Source: Prochloron sp965198675
GTDB lineage: Bacteria; Cyanobacteriota; Cyanobacteriia; Cyanobacteriales; Prochloraceae
NCBI GenBank assembly: GCA_965198675.1
Contig: OZ240666.1
Coordinates: 1-64,000, forward strand
Direction of reading: 5' to 3'
Length of the DNA stretch: 64,000 nt
Shown here: piece after piece, positions 54,330-63,390 of the stretch
Position numbering within the stretch: position 1 is the first letter of the stretch
Layout of the letters: every line of letters begins with the position of its first letter
The notes under the pieces: generated by a model
Databases searched by the model: none
Seen by the model: only the letters and a program-made list of their open reading frames with translations
Told to the model about the DNA's origin: nothing
Program-made: the position numbers and the translations under genes

Positions 54330-55231
54330 GAACCCATTTGAGATCTCTGTTGTGGAGTAAAATAGGGAAAAAATGCCGTACTCAAGTAGTTTGACAGACG
54401 GGGAGTGGAAAATAATAGAACCTCTGTTGCCCAAAAAGAAACAGACAAGACCACCAAAATGGAGTAAAAGGCAGATTTTAGATGGTATCTTGTACCAATT
54501 AAAGAATGGTTGTAATTGGTGTGACTTACCCAAAGACTTGCCTCCCTATTCCACAGTATTTTGGTACTACAAACAGTGGCGATCGCTTGGGGTAATCGAA
54601 GCAATCAGAGATATCTTGCATAGTAGAGTCCGTCAGCAAGTTAAAAAAAAAGGGCAATGGACAACCCTAATCATCATTGACTCCCAAGCGGTAAAAAATA
54701 CCTGTAACGCCAGTGTAAAGTCGAAAGGGTTTTGTTTTTACAAGTCTACCAATGGTATTAAAAGACATCTAGCAGTAGATACTTTGGGCTTTCCTTTTTT
54801 TAGTCATTGCACCAAAGCATCGGTATCTGACGATGTGGGTTTGATTGAAATGTTATCGAAAAACATAGATTATTTCAAGTCTAAACCAGTCAACATCCCT
54901 AAGATTACCATTTTGCTTGACCATGGATATCACCCAGAAAAACTGACACAGGAATTACATAAAATTTATCCGGCGATTATGACTAAGATTAGATTTAAGG
55001 TCTCCCGTAAACCATCAAAAGCTCAAAAGAAAAAGGAAGGAAAAACCGGTTTTGTGCCAGTAAAAGCGCGGTGGGTGATTGAAAGAACTAATTCGTGGAT
55101 GGAAAGATGCAAGAGTTTGGTCAAAAACTTTGAAAGGACTCTTGAGCAGGCTAATACCAAGATTAGTCTATGTTTTGTCCGACTGATGCTTAAAAGGCTA
55201 GCCACTACTTAAAAAGATCTCAAATGGGTTC
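54330..55231 (+). mobile_element. IS5-type insertion sequence (902 bp) with TATA duplication
   Basis: The terminal inverted repeat gaacccatttgagatct is perfect at both ends (54330-54346 and 55215-55231). Flanks are direct TATA repeats (54326-54329 and 55232-55235). One transposase ORF fills the element, and everything looks intact, so it is probably a recent arrival. Confidence 0.93.
54373..55212 (+). CDS. IS5-family transposase
   Basis: The 279-residue protein has the DUF4096-type N-terminal domain (SLTDGEWKIIEPLLPKK, then KRQILDGILYQLKNGCNWCDLPKDLPPYSTV) and a DDE core: Asp in LIIIDSQAVKN, Asp in ILLDHGYHPE, and Glu in WVIERTNSWMERCKSL. All three acidic residues are present and the frame is complete. 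It catalyses cut-and-paste transposition using the 17-bp ends of the element. Confidence 0.93.
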   Translation: MPYSSSLTDGEWKIIEPLLPKKKQTRPPKWSKRQILDGILYQLKNGCNWCDLPKDLPPYSTVFWYYKQWRSLGVIEAIRDILHSRVRQQVKKKGQWTTLIIIDSQAVKNTCNASVKSKGFCFYKSTNGIKRHLAVDTLGFPFFSHCTKASVSDDVGLIEMLSKNIDYFKSKPVNIPKITILLDHGYHPEKLTQELHKIYPAIMTKIRFKVSRKPSKAQKKKEGKTGFVPVKARWVIERTNSWMERCKSLVKNFERTLEQANTKISLCFVRLMLKRLATT

Positions 55232-55805
55232 TATAACTGCCCATTTCGCTCAATTCTGTGAGTAAATCCGTCAGAATTTCCACCCAACCGGAAGTGGCTA
55301 CTTCAATTAAAATAGCTTTCTTGTTACTAAAGTGGCGAAATAGAGTTCCTTCAGCCACATAAGCAGCAGCAGCTAAATCCTTTGTAGTCGTACCTTCATA
55401 GCCCTGACGAGCAAATAAACTTAGAGCCGCTTGTAAAATACGAGTGCGGGTATCATCTTCGATTCCAGTTGTCTTGACTGCTTCAGATCGTCGATTAAAA
55501 GCTCCCATATCAGGTATATTATCCTCTTGATAAGTTGTTTTCTGATTTTTTGCTCCTATAATACACTGCTTGGGCAAAATTTAGATTACTTTCCACTTTA
55601 GTAATAAATTTTAACGTTTGGCTACCCTACATGATAGATTTGTGGTATAATATGAACCGCAGATGATTGCGAAGCAACCGGCGGGAGCTGATTAACGCAG
55701 ATGAGGAAGGATAATTGACTGGTTTTTGTTGTATGATGTATAATAAGAATACCATCTCCTCTCCCTCTTTGCGCCTTTGCGCGAGAATCTTTAATAAAAA
55801 AAACA

Positions 55806-56312
55806 ATGGTTACTAAAGAACAAATCATCAATCAACGCTACCGTATTCTAGATATATTAGGTGAGGGTGGTAGCGGTATTACCTATAAAGCTGAAGATAC
55901 AAAAATTGGGAAAACAGTTGCTCTGAAAGCTTTATCTTTACGGGAGTCTGGAAACTGGAAGCAGATTGAACTCTTTGAACGAGAAGCAAAGGTTTTACGG
56001 ACACTAAATCACCCCGCTATTTCTGCTTCCGATTTGTATAGTTTGGGAGCGACAGTTTTGTTCCTCCTTACCCATCGTAACCCCGCTAAGTTGTTTGAAG
56101 GTGAGCCGAGAATTGAGGTTCGGAACTATATTAACGTTTCTTTTGAGTTCGCTGATTGGTTGCAGAAAATGTTGGAACCTATTGCACAAGATCGCTTTCC
56201 TACAGCAGAAGACTCTCTTACTGCTTTACGTGGTTCGACCTTTGTTGTACCTTTACCTCAAGGAGAGTGGATCGGTTCCATCCGGCAGCTCAAGAGGGGG
56301 AGAAGGAGGTAG
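55806..56312 (+). pseudogene. Ser/Thr protein kinase with catalytic core deleted
   Basis: The N-terminal lobe is normal (YRILDILGEGGSGITYKAED, AVALK-type Lys in TVALKALSL, Glu helix in FEREAKVLRTLNHPAI). The sequence then jumps to SASDLYSLGATVLFLLTHRNPAKLF from the C-lobe. The HRD loop and DFG motif, about 110-130 residues, are absent. The frame stays open, so an in-frame deletion is likely. The last about 15 residues run into foreign sequence. It cannot be an active kinase. Confidence 0.85.
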
Positions 56313-56421
56313 CTAAACTGCTCATAGCTAACGGGGCTGACGTTAATGCTAAAACTAAATGTTGATGAGAGGGAGCACAGAACGGCGCAACTCCTCAGAC
56401 GATACGGTGCTAGAGAATAAA
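56290..56421 (+). pseudogene. Ankyrin-repeat remnant
   Basis: In a shifted frame, EGEKEVAKLLIANGADVNAKTK (about 56296-56363) is a classic ankyrin repeat half. It is followed after a break by TAQLLRRYGARE near 56385-56420. It suggests a decayed ankyrin gene joined to the kinase remnant. Confidence 0.6.
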
Positions 56422-56727
56422 CCACCCCTTACTCCCCCCTTTGCGCCTTTGCGGCTTTGCGCGAAACATCCAAATCAACATAGCACGAACCAACAGCACC
56501 AAGCGCCCTTAACCTGAATTACAGACACAAACCTTTGGAACGGTCGAGCTGGTGAGCAATGCTTACCCTACGAATGTAAACTTTTATTGCAGGATGCAAC
56601 ACTTCAGCCACCGGATATGTAATTTTATAGTATTTTAGATCTCGCTTGGTTCAAAATTGAGGAATATTAGTTGCTCCCTACTTAGTAGGCTAAATTATCA
56701 CGAAAATGTCTAAGGAGGTTAAGTAAT
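56422..56727. other. Intergenic, dispersed repeats only
   Basis: A tttgcgcctttgcggctttgcgcgaaac repeat lies at about 56440-56467. A ribosome binding site (aaggagg) precedes the MscS gene at about 56711. No gene is recognised. Confidence 0.5.
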
Positions 56728-58749
56728 ATGTCAAGGAGCGGAATTCGCGTTGCTTTCACAGCAGGGTTTATCTGTATCTTTGTGGCTTGGGGTTTTCCTG
56801 CCCGTCCCCAAGGAGCAAAAATAGAGCTAGAGGAAACTATTATCGCCTCAACCTCTATTGTAGAAGAAAATTCAGACCTAGCCGGAACAGTTACTACAGC
56901 AGACTCTACTATTCCTGTAGATGAACTAAAGCTATTAGTCAAGCCCCTAACCCTAGAAGAACTAGAACAGGAAGCGAAAGGCTGGCTTTTCTTGCTCAAA
57001 GATAAAGTCCAAGCAATCAGCGATACTGAAATTACGATTAAGCGCGAGAATCGAGCCCTGGAAGCCGAGAAATCAGCAATTACCGCTGTAGAATCGGCAA
57101 AGACAAAGCTAGGGATAGCTCAGGAGGCTCTAAAAAATGCGGCTCCTGACTCCCCTGAATATGAATCCGCCAGCAAAAAGGTTGAGTCCGCTCAGGAAGC
57201 CCTAAAAAAAGCCCTGGAGGCAATTGAGTCTGTGGTGGAAACTCAAGAGGAGGTGGCAAAAGATGAAGCTTTACAAGCAGTATTGGAAAAAGCAGAAGCA
57301 GATAAGGGGGTAAAAGAAGCAAAAGAAGTCTTAAAACAAGCACAGCAAGAGCGAGAAAATCTCACGGCTGGATCCCCTGAATATCAAGAAACTACGAAAA
57401 AAATTGAAGCCTTAGAGCAGGGAATCGCAGATCTGGAGAAAGCAAAAGAAGAGCAACAAAGTGCTGCTCCTGACTCTCCTGAATATGAATCCGCCACCAA
57501 AAAGGTTGAGCTGGCTTGGGAAGCCATAAAACAAGCCGGAGAGGCAATCCAGGGAAAAGCCACCGAAGATAAATCCTCCTCCTCAGGGGAGAATCTGGAA
57601 GAAGCAGCATCGGCTCTGGAAGATACTCAGCTACAAGAAACAGAACGGAAATTACAAAGAATCACTCAGCAGCTCGAAAAAAAAGCTGAGGCTGAATCGG
57701 AATTGAAAGCTCAACTGTTGGTGAATGTCACCAACCTACAGTCAGAACGAACAGGAATTGTCGATCGCTTTAAAGTCGTTCTCGACGAATTAGAAAACAA
57801 AGGTGGAGACGGGGCATCTTACCGTCAATACATTCAAGCTATCAGCACTGTTGAACTGGATTTAAAAGATACTGAAAGTTTGGGGGTACGGCTAGGGAGC
57901 TGGTTGCTGTCTGAACAAGGGGGACGGCGTTGGCTAATCAATATAGGGAAGTTTATCAGCATTCTTGTTATTACCAGCATCCTAGCCCAAATTCTTGCCT
58001 CATTCCTCAACAAGTTCCTCTCATCCTATAAAAATGTATCTGCACTGTTGCGGGAGTTTGTGATTGTGTTCGTCAAGCGTGGGGGAATCCTTTTCGGTTT
58101 TGTCATCGCCCTCACCACTCTGGAAGTCAGCATCGGTCCTGTTGTAGCACTTTTGGGTGGAGCCAGTTTTGTGGCAGCATTTGCCCTCCAAAGCAACCTG
58201 GGCAATTTTGCCAGTGGTTTGATGTTGATGCTTAACAAACCCTTTGACGTGGGGGATGAAGTGAAAATTGCCGGTGTTTGGGGGTGGGTGGATTCCATTA
58301 GCCTCGCCAATACCAAAATAAAAGGTTGGGACAAAGAAATCATCTCCATTCCCAATAACACTGTCTGGGGAGGTAAAATAGAAAATCTGACCACTTCTGA
58401 TACTCGACGGGGTGGATTTACGGTTCGCCTTAAGCACGGTGCTGATATTCGCAAGGCGAAGAAAATGCTCATAGACCTTGCCAAATCACACCCTAAAGTT
58501 ATCGAAAATCCTCCGCCGGGAACTTTTGCCTGGGGATATAGCGAATATTGTGTACCCCTCGGTTTGAAGTTCTCCACCAAGACTGAGGATTTTTGGTCTG
58601 CTTTTGAAGATATAACCGTAATGGTTCAGGAAAAAATAGAGAGGGGAGAACTTGAATATGCTTTACCTCAGCAAGATCTTCGCATTCAGAATGTACCTGG
58701 GAAAGAAGTCTTCAATTTGCCTCCAGAACATTTTATTGAGGACAATTAA
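56728..58749 (+). CDS. MscS-family mechanosensitive channel with large periplasmic coiled-coil domain
   Basis: The 673-residue protein starts with a signal peptide or first helix (FTAGFICIFVAWGFPARP). A long Glu/Lys/Ala-rich coiled coil spans about residues 60-370, with two near-repeats (NAAPDSPEYESASKKVESAQEALKKA; SAAPDSPEYESATKKVELAWEAIKQA). Membrane helices at about 405-500 end in the pore helix GGASFVAAFALQSNLGNFASGLMLMLNKPFDVGDEV. A MscS beta domain and C-terminal domain follow. It releases solutes on osmotic downshock. The coiled-coil insert is unusual and may contact the cell wall. The start has aaggagg upstream. Confidence 0.9.
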   Translation: MSRSGIRVAFTAGFICIFVAWGFPARPQGAKIELEETIIASTSIVEENSDLAGTVTTADSTIPVDELKLLVKPLTLEELEQEAKGWLFLLKDKVQAISDTEITIKRENRALEAEKSAITAVESAKTKLGIAQEALKNAAPDSPEYESASKKVESAQEALKKALEAIESVVETQEEVAKDEALQAVLEKAEADKGVKEAKEVLKQAQQERENLTAGSPEYQETTKKIEALEQGIADLEKAKEEQQSAAPDSPEYESATKKVELAWEAIKQAGEAIQGKATEDKSSSSGENLEEAASALEDTQLQETERKLQRITQQLEKKAEAESELKAQLLVNVTNLQSERTGIVDRFKVVLDELENKGGDGASYRQYIQAISTVELDLKDTESLGVRLGSWLLSEQGGRRWLINIGKFISILVITSILAQILASFLNKFLSSYKNVSALLREFVIVFVKRGGILFGFVIALTTLEVSIGPVVALLGGASFVAAFALQSNLGNFASGLMLMLNKPFDVGDEVKIAGVWGWVDSISLANTKIKGWDKEIISIPNNTVWGGKIENLTTSDTRRGGFTVRLKHGADIRKAKKMLIDLAKSHPKVIENPPPGTFAWGYSEYCVPLGLKFSTKTEDFWSAFEDITVMVQEKIERGELEYALPQQDLRIQNVPGKEVFNLPPEHFIEDN

Positions 58750-59094
58750 CATCCTCGACCCCTAAATCCAAGATTATAGCCCTTACTCCCCAATCAGACA
58801 AGACTGTCTTGGGGATTTTTGCGCTCCGTACAGGTATGGGGTATATTGCTATAGCAGTTACCAGTCCTGCTCATGCCAACCGGGGCAGTCAGGCAGTTAC
58901 CAGTTATAGGAATCTCCCGAAAGCTTTGTACCACGGTCATTGAGTGAATTTTGTCTTGAGTATATCTTGCGTAAAATTTGTAAATACTTGACTCGCGCAC
59001 TGCTATATATTAATTTCGGTGGGCAATGCTATAATTGTCTAAAATATCAGGCTAGGTGGTTTAATCATCTTATAACCAGCAAAGGTTTAATCTC
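58750..59094. other. Intergenic with short repeats
   Basis: Short ccagtta heptamer remnants (about 58855-58870, 58895-58905) flank a ccggggcagtcaggcag segment. Nothing coding is recognised. Confidence 0.4.
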
Positions 59095-59503
59095 ATGATC
59101 GGACAAACTATCGGCGGACGTTATAAAATAATAGGGAAATTGGGAGAAGGTGGGATCGGTAACGAACACTTTCATTTCTCCTCTGGAAAACGAAAGGGAT
59201 AGTTTTCAGGAGAGGGTGGAGGTTTGGGTTCAGAATTTATCCGAGCAACCCATGTCTTTGGAAGAATATACCACATCTTCTATGGAGCAAATTAGAGAAT
59301 ACTCAGATAAATCTGCACCGGAACCTACATATGCTACTTTAGCACATTTTCTCGCTATGAGGGTAACTTTTATTATAGAAGAGGAGGGAAGAGCTGTTCG
59401 ACATAATCGTGGTTACACTATCAGTTATACCGCAGAAAAGGGAAAATCTGCTAAGTTCTCCAAAAAGGTGGAAAAGATGATAGAATCTTTTGCCATCAAG
59501 TAG
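59095..59503 (+). pseudogene. Second Ser/Thr kinase remnant fused to a C-terminal domain
   Basis: ATG 59095 reads MIGQTIGGRYKIIGKLGEGG, the start of a Hanks-type kinase. It breaks after 20 codons and joins, in another frame, a C-terminal domain (TFISPLENERDSFQERVEVWVQNLSEQPMSLEEYT... to FSKKVEKMIESFAIK) like the PsbP/DUF1795-like domains appended to some cyanobacterial kinases. Nearly the whole kinase domain is deleted. The downstream ORF alone is 117 codons. Confidence 0.7.
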
Positions 59504-59655
59504 GGTGGGCATCGCCCACCAAGAGTGCGGCTTCGCCGACCGCCCCATTATGTACAAAACAAATTTATCATCCCGCCCCGGTAGCCGATTCCGGGCTGGT
59601 GGGCAAGGTATTCAATTAATTCCCGACTATGAATTATAAATTTTCGACGCCCACC
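59504..59655. repeat. Palindromic repeats
   Basis: gtagggtgggcatcgcccacc at about 59502-59522, gcggcttcgccgaccgcc at about 59528-59545, and a gggctggtgggcaagg run near 59593. There is no gene. Confidence 0.6.
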
Positions 59656-60162
59656 CTAGGATTCCCCCTTATCCCTTTTCTCAATTTCAAACCAAAGTTC
59701 TTCTATCACAGTCATATCGTAATAATACTCACCATTATTATAGGTTTCAATTCTTTCATTGTCGCTCAATACAATACTTCCTCTCCTCCGAGATAAATGC
59801 CTCAGATTAAAAATTTGGTGTACATATTTCTTAGCATTTGCTCCTTGAGGAAGAGTCAGTAATACGTTTGTAGTATGGCAGCTAGTTTCCAGGTTAGGAA
59901 CACCACAGAGTACCGGTAATTTATTGATAGTTCCGGTAACGACGTGTCGGAAGGTACCGTTGTCGGTGAAACGCTGAAAACGCTGGGAAACCTCACGACA
60001 ACGACGTGCAGGAGTCCAAACATCGGAAATGCGGGTTACCCAACTGATAATCCCTATTTTACCCCGGAGAGTCCTAACGAAAGTCTTGGGAACGTTATCT
60101 TCAATTTCACAGAAATAAGCTTTATAAGAAGCAGTGAGGGGTCTAGAAGTTCCCTTTGGACT
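59656..60162 (-). pseudogene. COP23-domain protein lacking its start and signal peptide
   Basis: The minus strand is open for about 168 codons from a TAA at 60163-60165 to the stop TAG at 59656-59658, but has no usable start codon in the first 130 codons. It reads YKAYFCEIEDNVPKTFVRTLRGK, IGIISWVTRISDVWTPARRCREVSQRFQRFTDNGTFRHVVTG, then PVLCGVPN and NVLLTLPQGANAKKYVHQIF. This is the COP23 (circadian oscillating polypeptide) pattern with its conserved Cys residues. The missing N-terminus would hold the secretion signal. A converging ORF begins at the break. Confidence 0.72.
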
Positions 60163-60830
60163 TTACCCTGAGTGAAGGTACAGTGCGGAGTATTTTTCGA
60201 GATATTCTCCGCTATCTTGCTCTTAGGGTGCTAGGGGAAACCTTACCCGAAGAACTGGAGAGATCCGCAGGATCTATAATTAGGGAAACGGAAGAAGAGT
60301 TCATTCGCCGTGATTTTACTCAAGATAAGACCCCTTATAGTGAAAAGCAATCTTCTGGTTCCCCGGGTATTATGTGGGGGAGGGAAAAGCTGGATCCTGT
60401 TTCTACCAACGAAAATGGTTCTATTTTGACTGTACCCAACGCTGGTTTTGCCATTGTTGAACCCCAGAAGAGTGAGAAAGCTGCTACATTTAGTGGTCCC
60501 ACAACCGTAGCAATAGACCGGGTTATGAGGGTTTTAGCTGATAAAGGTTTATCTCCCCCAGAAATTGAAGACGCTCTCCTACCATGTCCTTCTTGTCGAG
60601 GGGCTGATTTTGCAGACTGGGGTGGTTGGTCAGGAGACGTTACTCCTGGTGGTAAACCGGATACGGTTACTTCTAGTTCTAATGTTAGTCTTGCTAGTTA
60701 TTATACTCGGTCAGCCAGTGTGTTGCGTCGCTATGAGCGGTTGTCGGAGAATTTGGGCAGAATTAAGCTATATATTGATGGAGGAAGGAAGTTTAAGGAA
60801 AATTTGACCATTGATGTTCGCTTTGCTTGA
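60156..60830 (+). CDS. Unidentified protein (up to 224 aa)
   Basis: The frame opens at TTG 60156; GTG 60183 is another possible start. It is about half charged helices (VLGETLPEELERSAGSIIRETEEEFIRRDF) and half Gly/Ser/Thr-rich loops with one CPSCRG Cys pair. It ends in a helical YYTRSASVLRRYERLSENLG segment and FKENLTIDVRFA. No signal peptide or membrane helix is seen. The 5' end coincides with the break of the truncated COP23 gene, so this gene may itself be a 5'-truncated fragment. No family is recognised. Confidence 0.5.
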   Translation: MDFTLSEGTVRSIFRDILRYLALRVLGETLPEELERSAGSIIRETEEEFIRRDFTQDKTPYSEKQSSGSPGIMWGREKLDPVSTNENGSILTVPNAGFAIVEPQKSEKAATFSGPTTVAIDRVMRVLADKGLSPPEIEDALLPCPSCRGADFADWGGWSGDVTPGGKPDTVTSSSNVSLASYYTRSASVLRRYERLSENLGRIKLYIDGGRKFKENLTIDVRFA

Positions 60831-60873
60831 TATAATTTTACGAGAGATTTAGAAAGTTAGAGGGAGGTAAAAC

Positions 60874-61347
60874 GTGAATTTGACTAAACTCAACTACAAA
60901 TTAATGGGCTGGGGGGCAATTTGTTTGCTTGTAGGTAGTTTTGGTGCTACCGTGGTACAAGCACAGAACCGGTAACCCACAGTTATCACGACCACGAAAT
61001 GTGTTGGGTATATAGATGAACAAATCAATACCGATAGTGGATACGATTATGTTATAAATAGACAAATAGAAACGGTTTATAGAATTTGGGAAAGTGGACA
61101 AATCACTTGTAAGATTAATGGAAAATATTTTACTTTGCACTTTGAATTTGCTATGAAAGATGGTGATAGTAGCAGCAAAACAATTGATATTTACTTAGAT
61201 GGGGAAAAGAAAGGATCCCTGGGTATTTCTGGAGGGGAAAGAAAATCTTTGCCACTTGATATTAGTAATATCAACGATGTTCAGATAGAAATTAAAGGTT
61301 ACAACAAAAATATACTTTACGTTCACAAAGCGGATCTCATCCAGTAG
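60874..61347 (+). pseudogene. Small secreted protein with in-frame TAA after the signal peptide
   Basis: GTG 60874 has a strong ribosome binding site (gggagg 7 bases upstream) and opens a signal peptide (GAICLLVGSFGATVVQAQ). Two codons later comes TAA at 60973-60975. The same frame then runs to TAG 61345-61347: CVGYIDEQINTDSGYDYVINRQ, TVYRIWESGQITCKINGKYF, KTIDIYLDGEKKGSLGISGGE, IKGYNKNILYVHKADLIQ. The two Cys and beta-rich pattern fit a small extracellular domain, not identified. Restart at TTG 61135 would lack the signal. Confidence 0.65.
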
Positions 61348-61826
61348 GGTTGGATCCCCCCCAACCCCCCTTGCAAAGGGGGGAGAAGAGAGTAGGGGCG
61401 GGGTCTTCCCGCCCACCTAGGATTGTAGGGTGGGCATTGCCTACCAGCCCATGTTAATATAAGGGTAGGCAATATTAAATTTGCATAACATAAAACTGAA
61501 ATAAAGTAAGATAGTAGGCAATTTTAAACTGGGCGATCGCCGTTATAGCGGGGTCTTCCCGCCCACCTAGGATTGTAGGGTGGGCATTGCCCACCAGCCC
61601 ATGTTAATATAAGGGTAGGCAATATTTATTAATCGAAGATGAACATGTTAGCTTGTAGGAATGTTGCCCACCAGCACATGTTTATTGAGAGTAGGCAATG
61701 CCCACCATCCCATGTTAATCTAGAATAACAAAATTGTCGTATTCGATCCCCCCGCCTTACGGCACCCCCCGCCACCCCCCGCCACCCCCAGCCCAGTTAG
61801 TTTCGGTGGGCAATGCCCACCCTACT
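61348..61826. repeat. Intergenic repeat cluster with an 80-bp direct duplication
   Basis: gcggggtcttcccgcccacctagg... occurs at 61398-61477 and again at 61548-61627 (about 80 bp, one or two differences, 150-bp spacing), each containing the ggtgggcattgcc-accagcccatgttaatataagggtaggcaat motif. Partial copies are at about 61655-61722. A C-rich stretch (cccccgccacccccc) is at about 61747-61788. Confidence 0.8.
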
Positions 61827-62198
61827 ATGTATGACAACGTTTGCAAATTTATCGCCCAGCACTTTCAGCATGACGTTTCCAAATGGTTGCTGGGGGAGTC
61901 GGTTAATTTAACTGAATTGAGTCCTACGGAGTTATCCTGAGAACCAATTAGGGCTGACTCCATGATATTACAGCAGTGCAAGAATTTGATACTGCATATT
62001 GAATTCCAAACCAAACCCCTGATACAAATTCCCTTTCGCATGACTGATTATCGCTTACGGGGATATCGTATCTTTCCCGATAAGGAAATGCGACAAGTGG
62101 TGATTTATTTGAGGAAGACGGAATCACATGAACGTGAAACAAGATTGTTTTCGCTTGACGAATACTTACCACAAATTCGAGGTAATTCGATATGGTAA
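61827..62198 (+). pseudogene. Rpn/PDDEXK-type nuclease (DUF-type 'MYDNVCKFIA') with in-frame TGA
   Basis: ATG 61827 reads MYDNVCKFIAQHFQHDVSKWLLGESVNLTELSPTELS and meets TGA at 61938-61940. The frame then continues EPIRADSMILLQQ-like (SMILQQCKN), LILHIEFQTKP (the nuclease E-x-Q/K strand), IPFRMTDYRLRGYRIFPDKEMRQVVIYLRKT, to TAA 62196-62198. This is the N-terminal nuclease-like domain of Rpn-type proteins abundant in cyanobacteria. The usual longer C-terminus is cut by the heptamer tract that starts at the stop codon. Confidence 0.75.
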
Positions 62199-63390
62199 CT
62201 GGTAACTGGTAACTGGTAACTGGTAACTGGTAACTGGTAACTGGTAACTGGTAACTGCTAACTGGTAACTGGTAACTGGTAACTGGTAACTGGTAACTGC
62301 TAACTGGTAACTGGTAACTGGTAACTGGTAACTGGTAACTGGTAACTGCTAACTGGTAACTGGTAACTGGTAACTGGTAACTGGTTATGCCTCGATTATA
62401 ATATGCTCTGGCGAAATCAGGATAAATTTCAATTGCTTTATTATAATTTCGCACCGCTTCCCGTTTATTTCCTAACTCAGAATGACAGGTATTTTTGCCA
62501 TTAAGTGCTATCACCCGGTTAAAATCTTCCAAACCTAAGACGCAATTTCCCAGTTTTAAGTAAGCTTCACCCCGGAGGTAATAAGCTTTAAGATTGTGGG
62601 GATCTGACTTGATAGCTTGATTATAATAGGCGATCGCCCCTTGATAGTCTCCAGTCTTAGCTTTCCTCTCTCCTAGACTAATTAAATCTGTTGGTGGGGA
62701 AGTATTTGTTGCTGCTATTCCCTCACTACTATTTTCTAGATAGAGAGCAATAGGAATACCTGCACCGAAACTTTTGTTTGAATTTACGTCGAAAATAGAC
62801 TCCCCATTAATTCCCACCAGACGTCCATTAGTATCCAGCAGCGGACCCCCAGAAGTCCCTGGAGTAGCGGGATTATCATGGAGAATTTCATAGCCATCTT
62901 TTCTCCCGGATACTTGACTCACTATCTCAGCTTTTAGATATTCATAGAAAGGTTCCTGAATATCAGCAAGGGGAGCTGAATAACCGGCTAAATAAATAGT
63001 AGTTCCTTCAGAAATGGTCTCCCTATTACCTATCTCAGCAACTGCATATATTTCCGTGCTCGTAAATTGTAAGGTAGCTAAGTCTAATCCAGGTACATGT
63101 TTTATAGAGCTATGAGCAACAGCATATTGCCTTCCATTTATTGTAACTTAATATTGCCCCGGACTATCCATCACGTGCTTATTGGTCAAGACAGTATAAA
63201 CATTCCCCTCCCGCTTGATAATGACTCCAGATCCAGTTTCTGCACCATGGATTCTGACGATAAACTGTTTGGCGATTTTAGATACTTCCGGAGCTTCTAA
63301 AGCCATAGCCACGGGTGGCTCCACGAAAGTAATTGTGGCCGCAGCACCTATAAATAGGGGTATAATATTACGGGCAAACAAAATCATCAA
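61948..63390 (-). pseudogene. Trypsin-like protease with TPR domain; in-frame TAA and repeat-coded tail
   Basis: ATG 63390 opens a signal peptide (FARNIIPLFIGAAATITFV) and the start of a chymotrypsin fold (FIVRIHGAETGSGVIIKREGNVYTVLTNKHVM, His). TAA at 63148-63150 follows GQY. The frame resumes VTINGRQYAVAHSS, LDLATLQF (Asp), TPGTSGGPLLD (Ser), then TPRs (LISLGERKAKTGDYQGAIAYYNQAIKSDP; AVRNYNKAIEIYPDFARAYYNRG). After the last TPR it enters the heptamer tract, read as about 9 units of TSYQLPV, and ends in antisense DNA of the Rpn gene. The original C-terminus is therefore lost. Confidence 0.82.
62195..62382. repeat. Heptamer tandem repeat (TAACTGG)n, about 27 copies
   Basis: A run of taactgg with three regularly placed variants (tgctaactgg at about 62256, 62297 and 62346), spaced by multiples of seven. 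It lies at the 3' end of two converging genes and reads TSYQLPV on the minus strand. Confidence 0.93.

Larger units (their letters stand above)
53970..55508 (-). pseudogene. TetR-family regulator split by an IS5-type element
   Basis: The N-terminal half (ATG 55508 to about 55236) contains the TetR helix-turn-helix: RTRILQAALSLFARQGYEGTTTKDLAAAAYVAEGTLFRHFSNKKAIL. The C-terminal half (54329 down to 53970) holds the ligand-binding helices (KAVAQVMGRRMLRLQESSDIMR, then a TetR_C-like end). Removing 54330-55231 and one TATA restores the frame as G-S-Y-K-A-V-A. The gene was complete before insertion, so loss of repression of the downstream membrane protein is likely. Confidence 0.9.
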
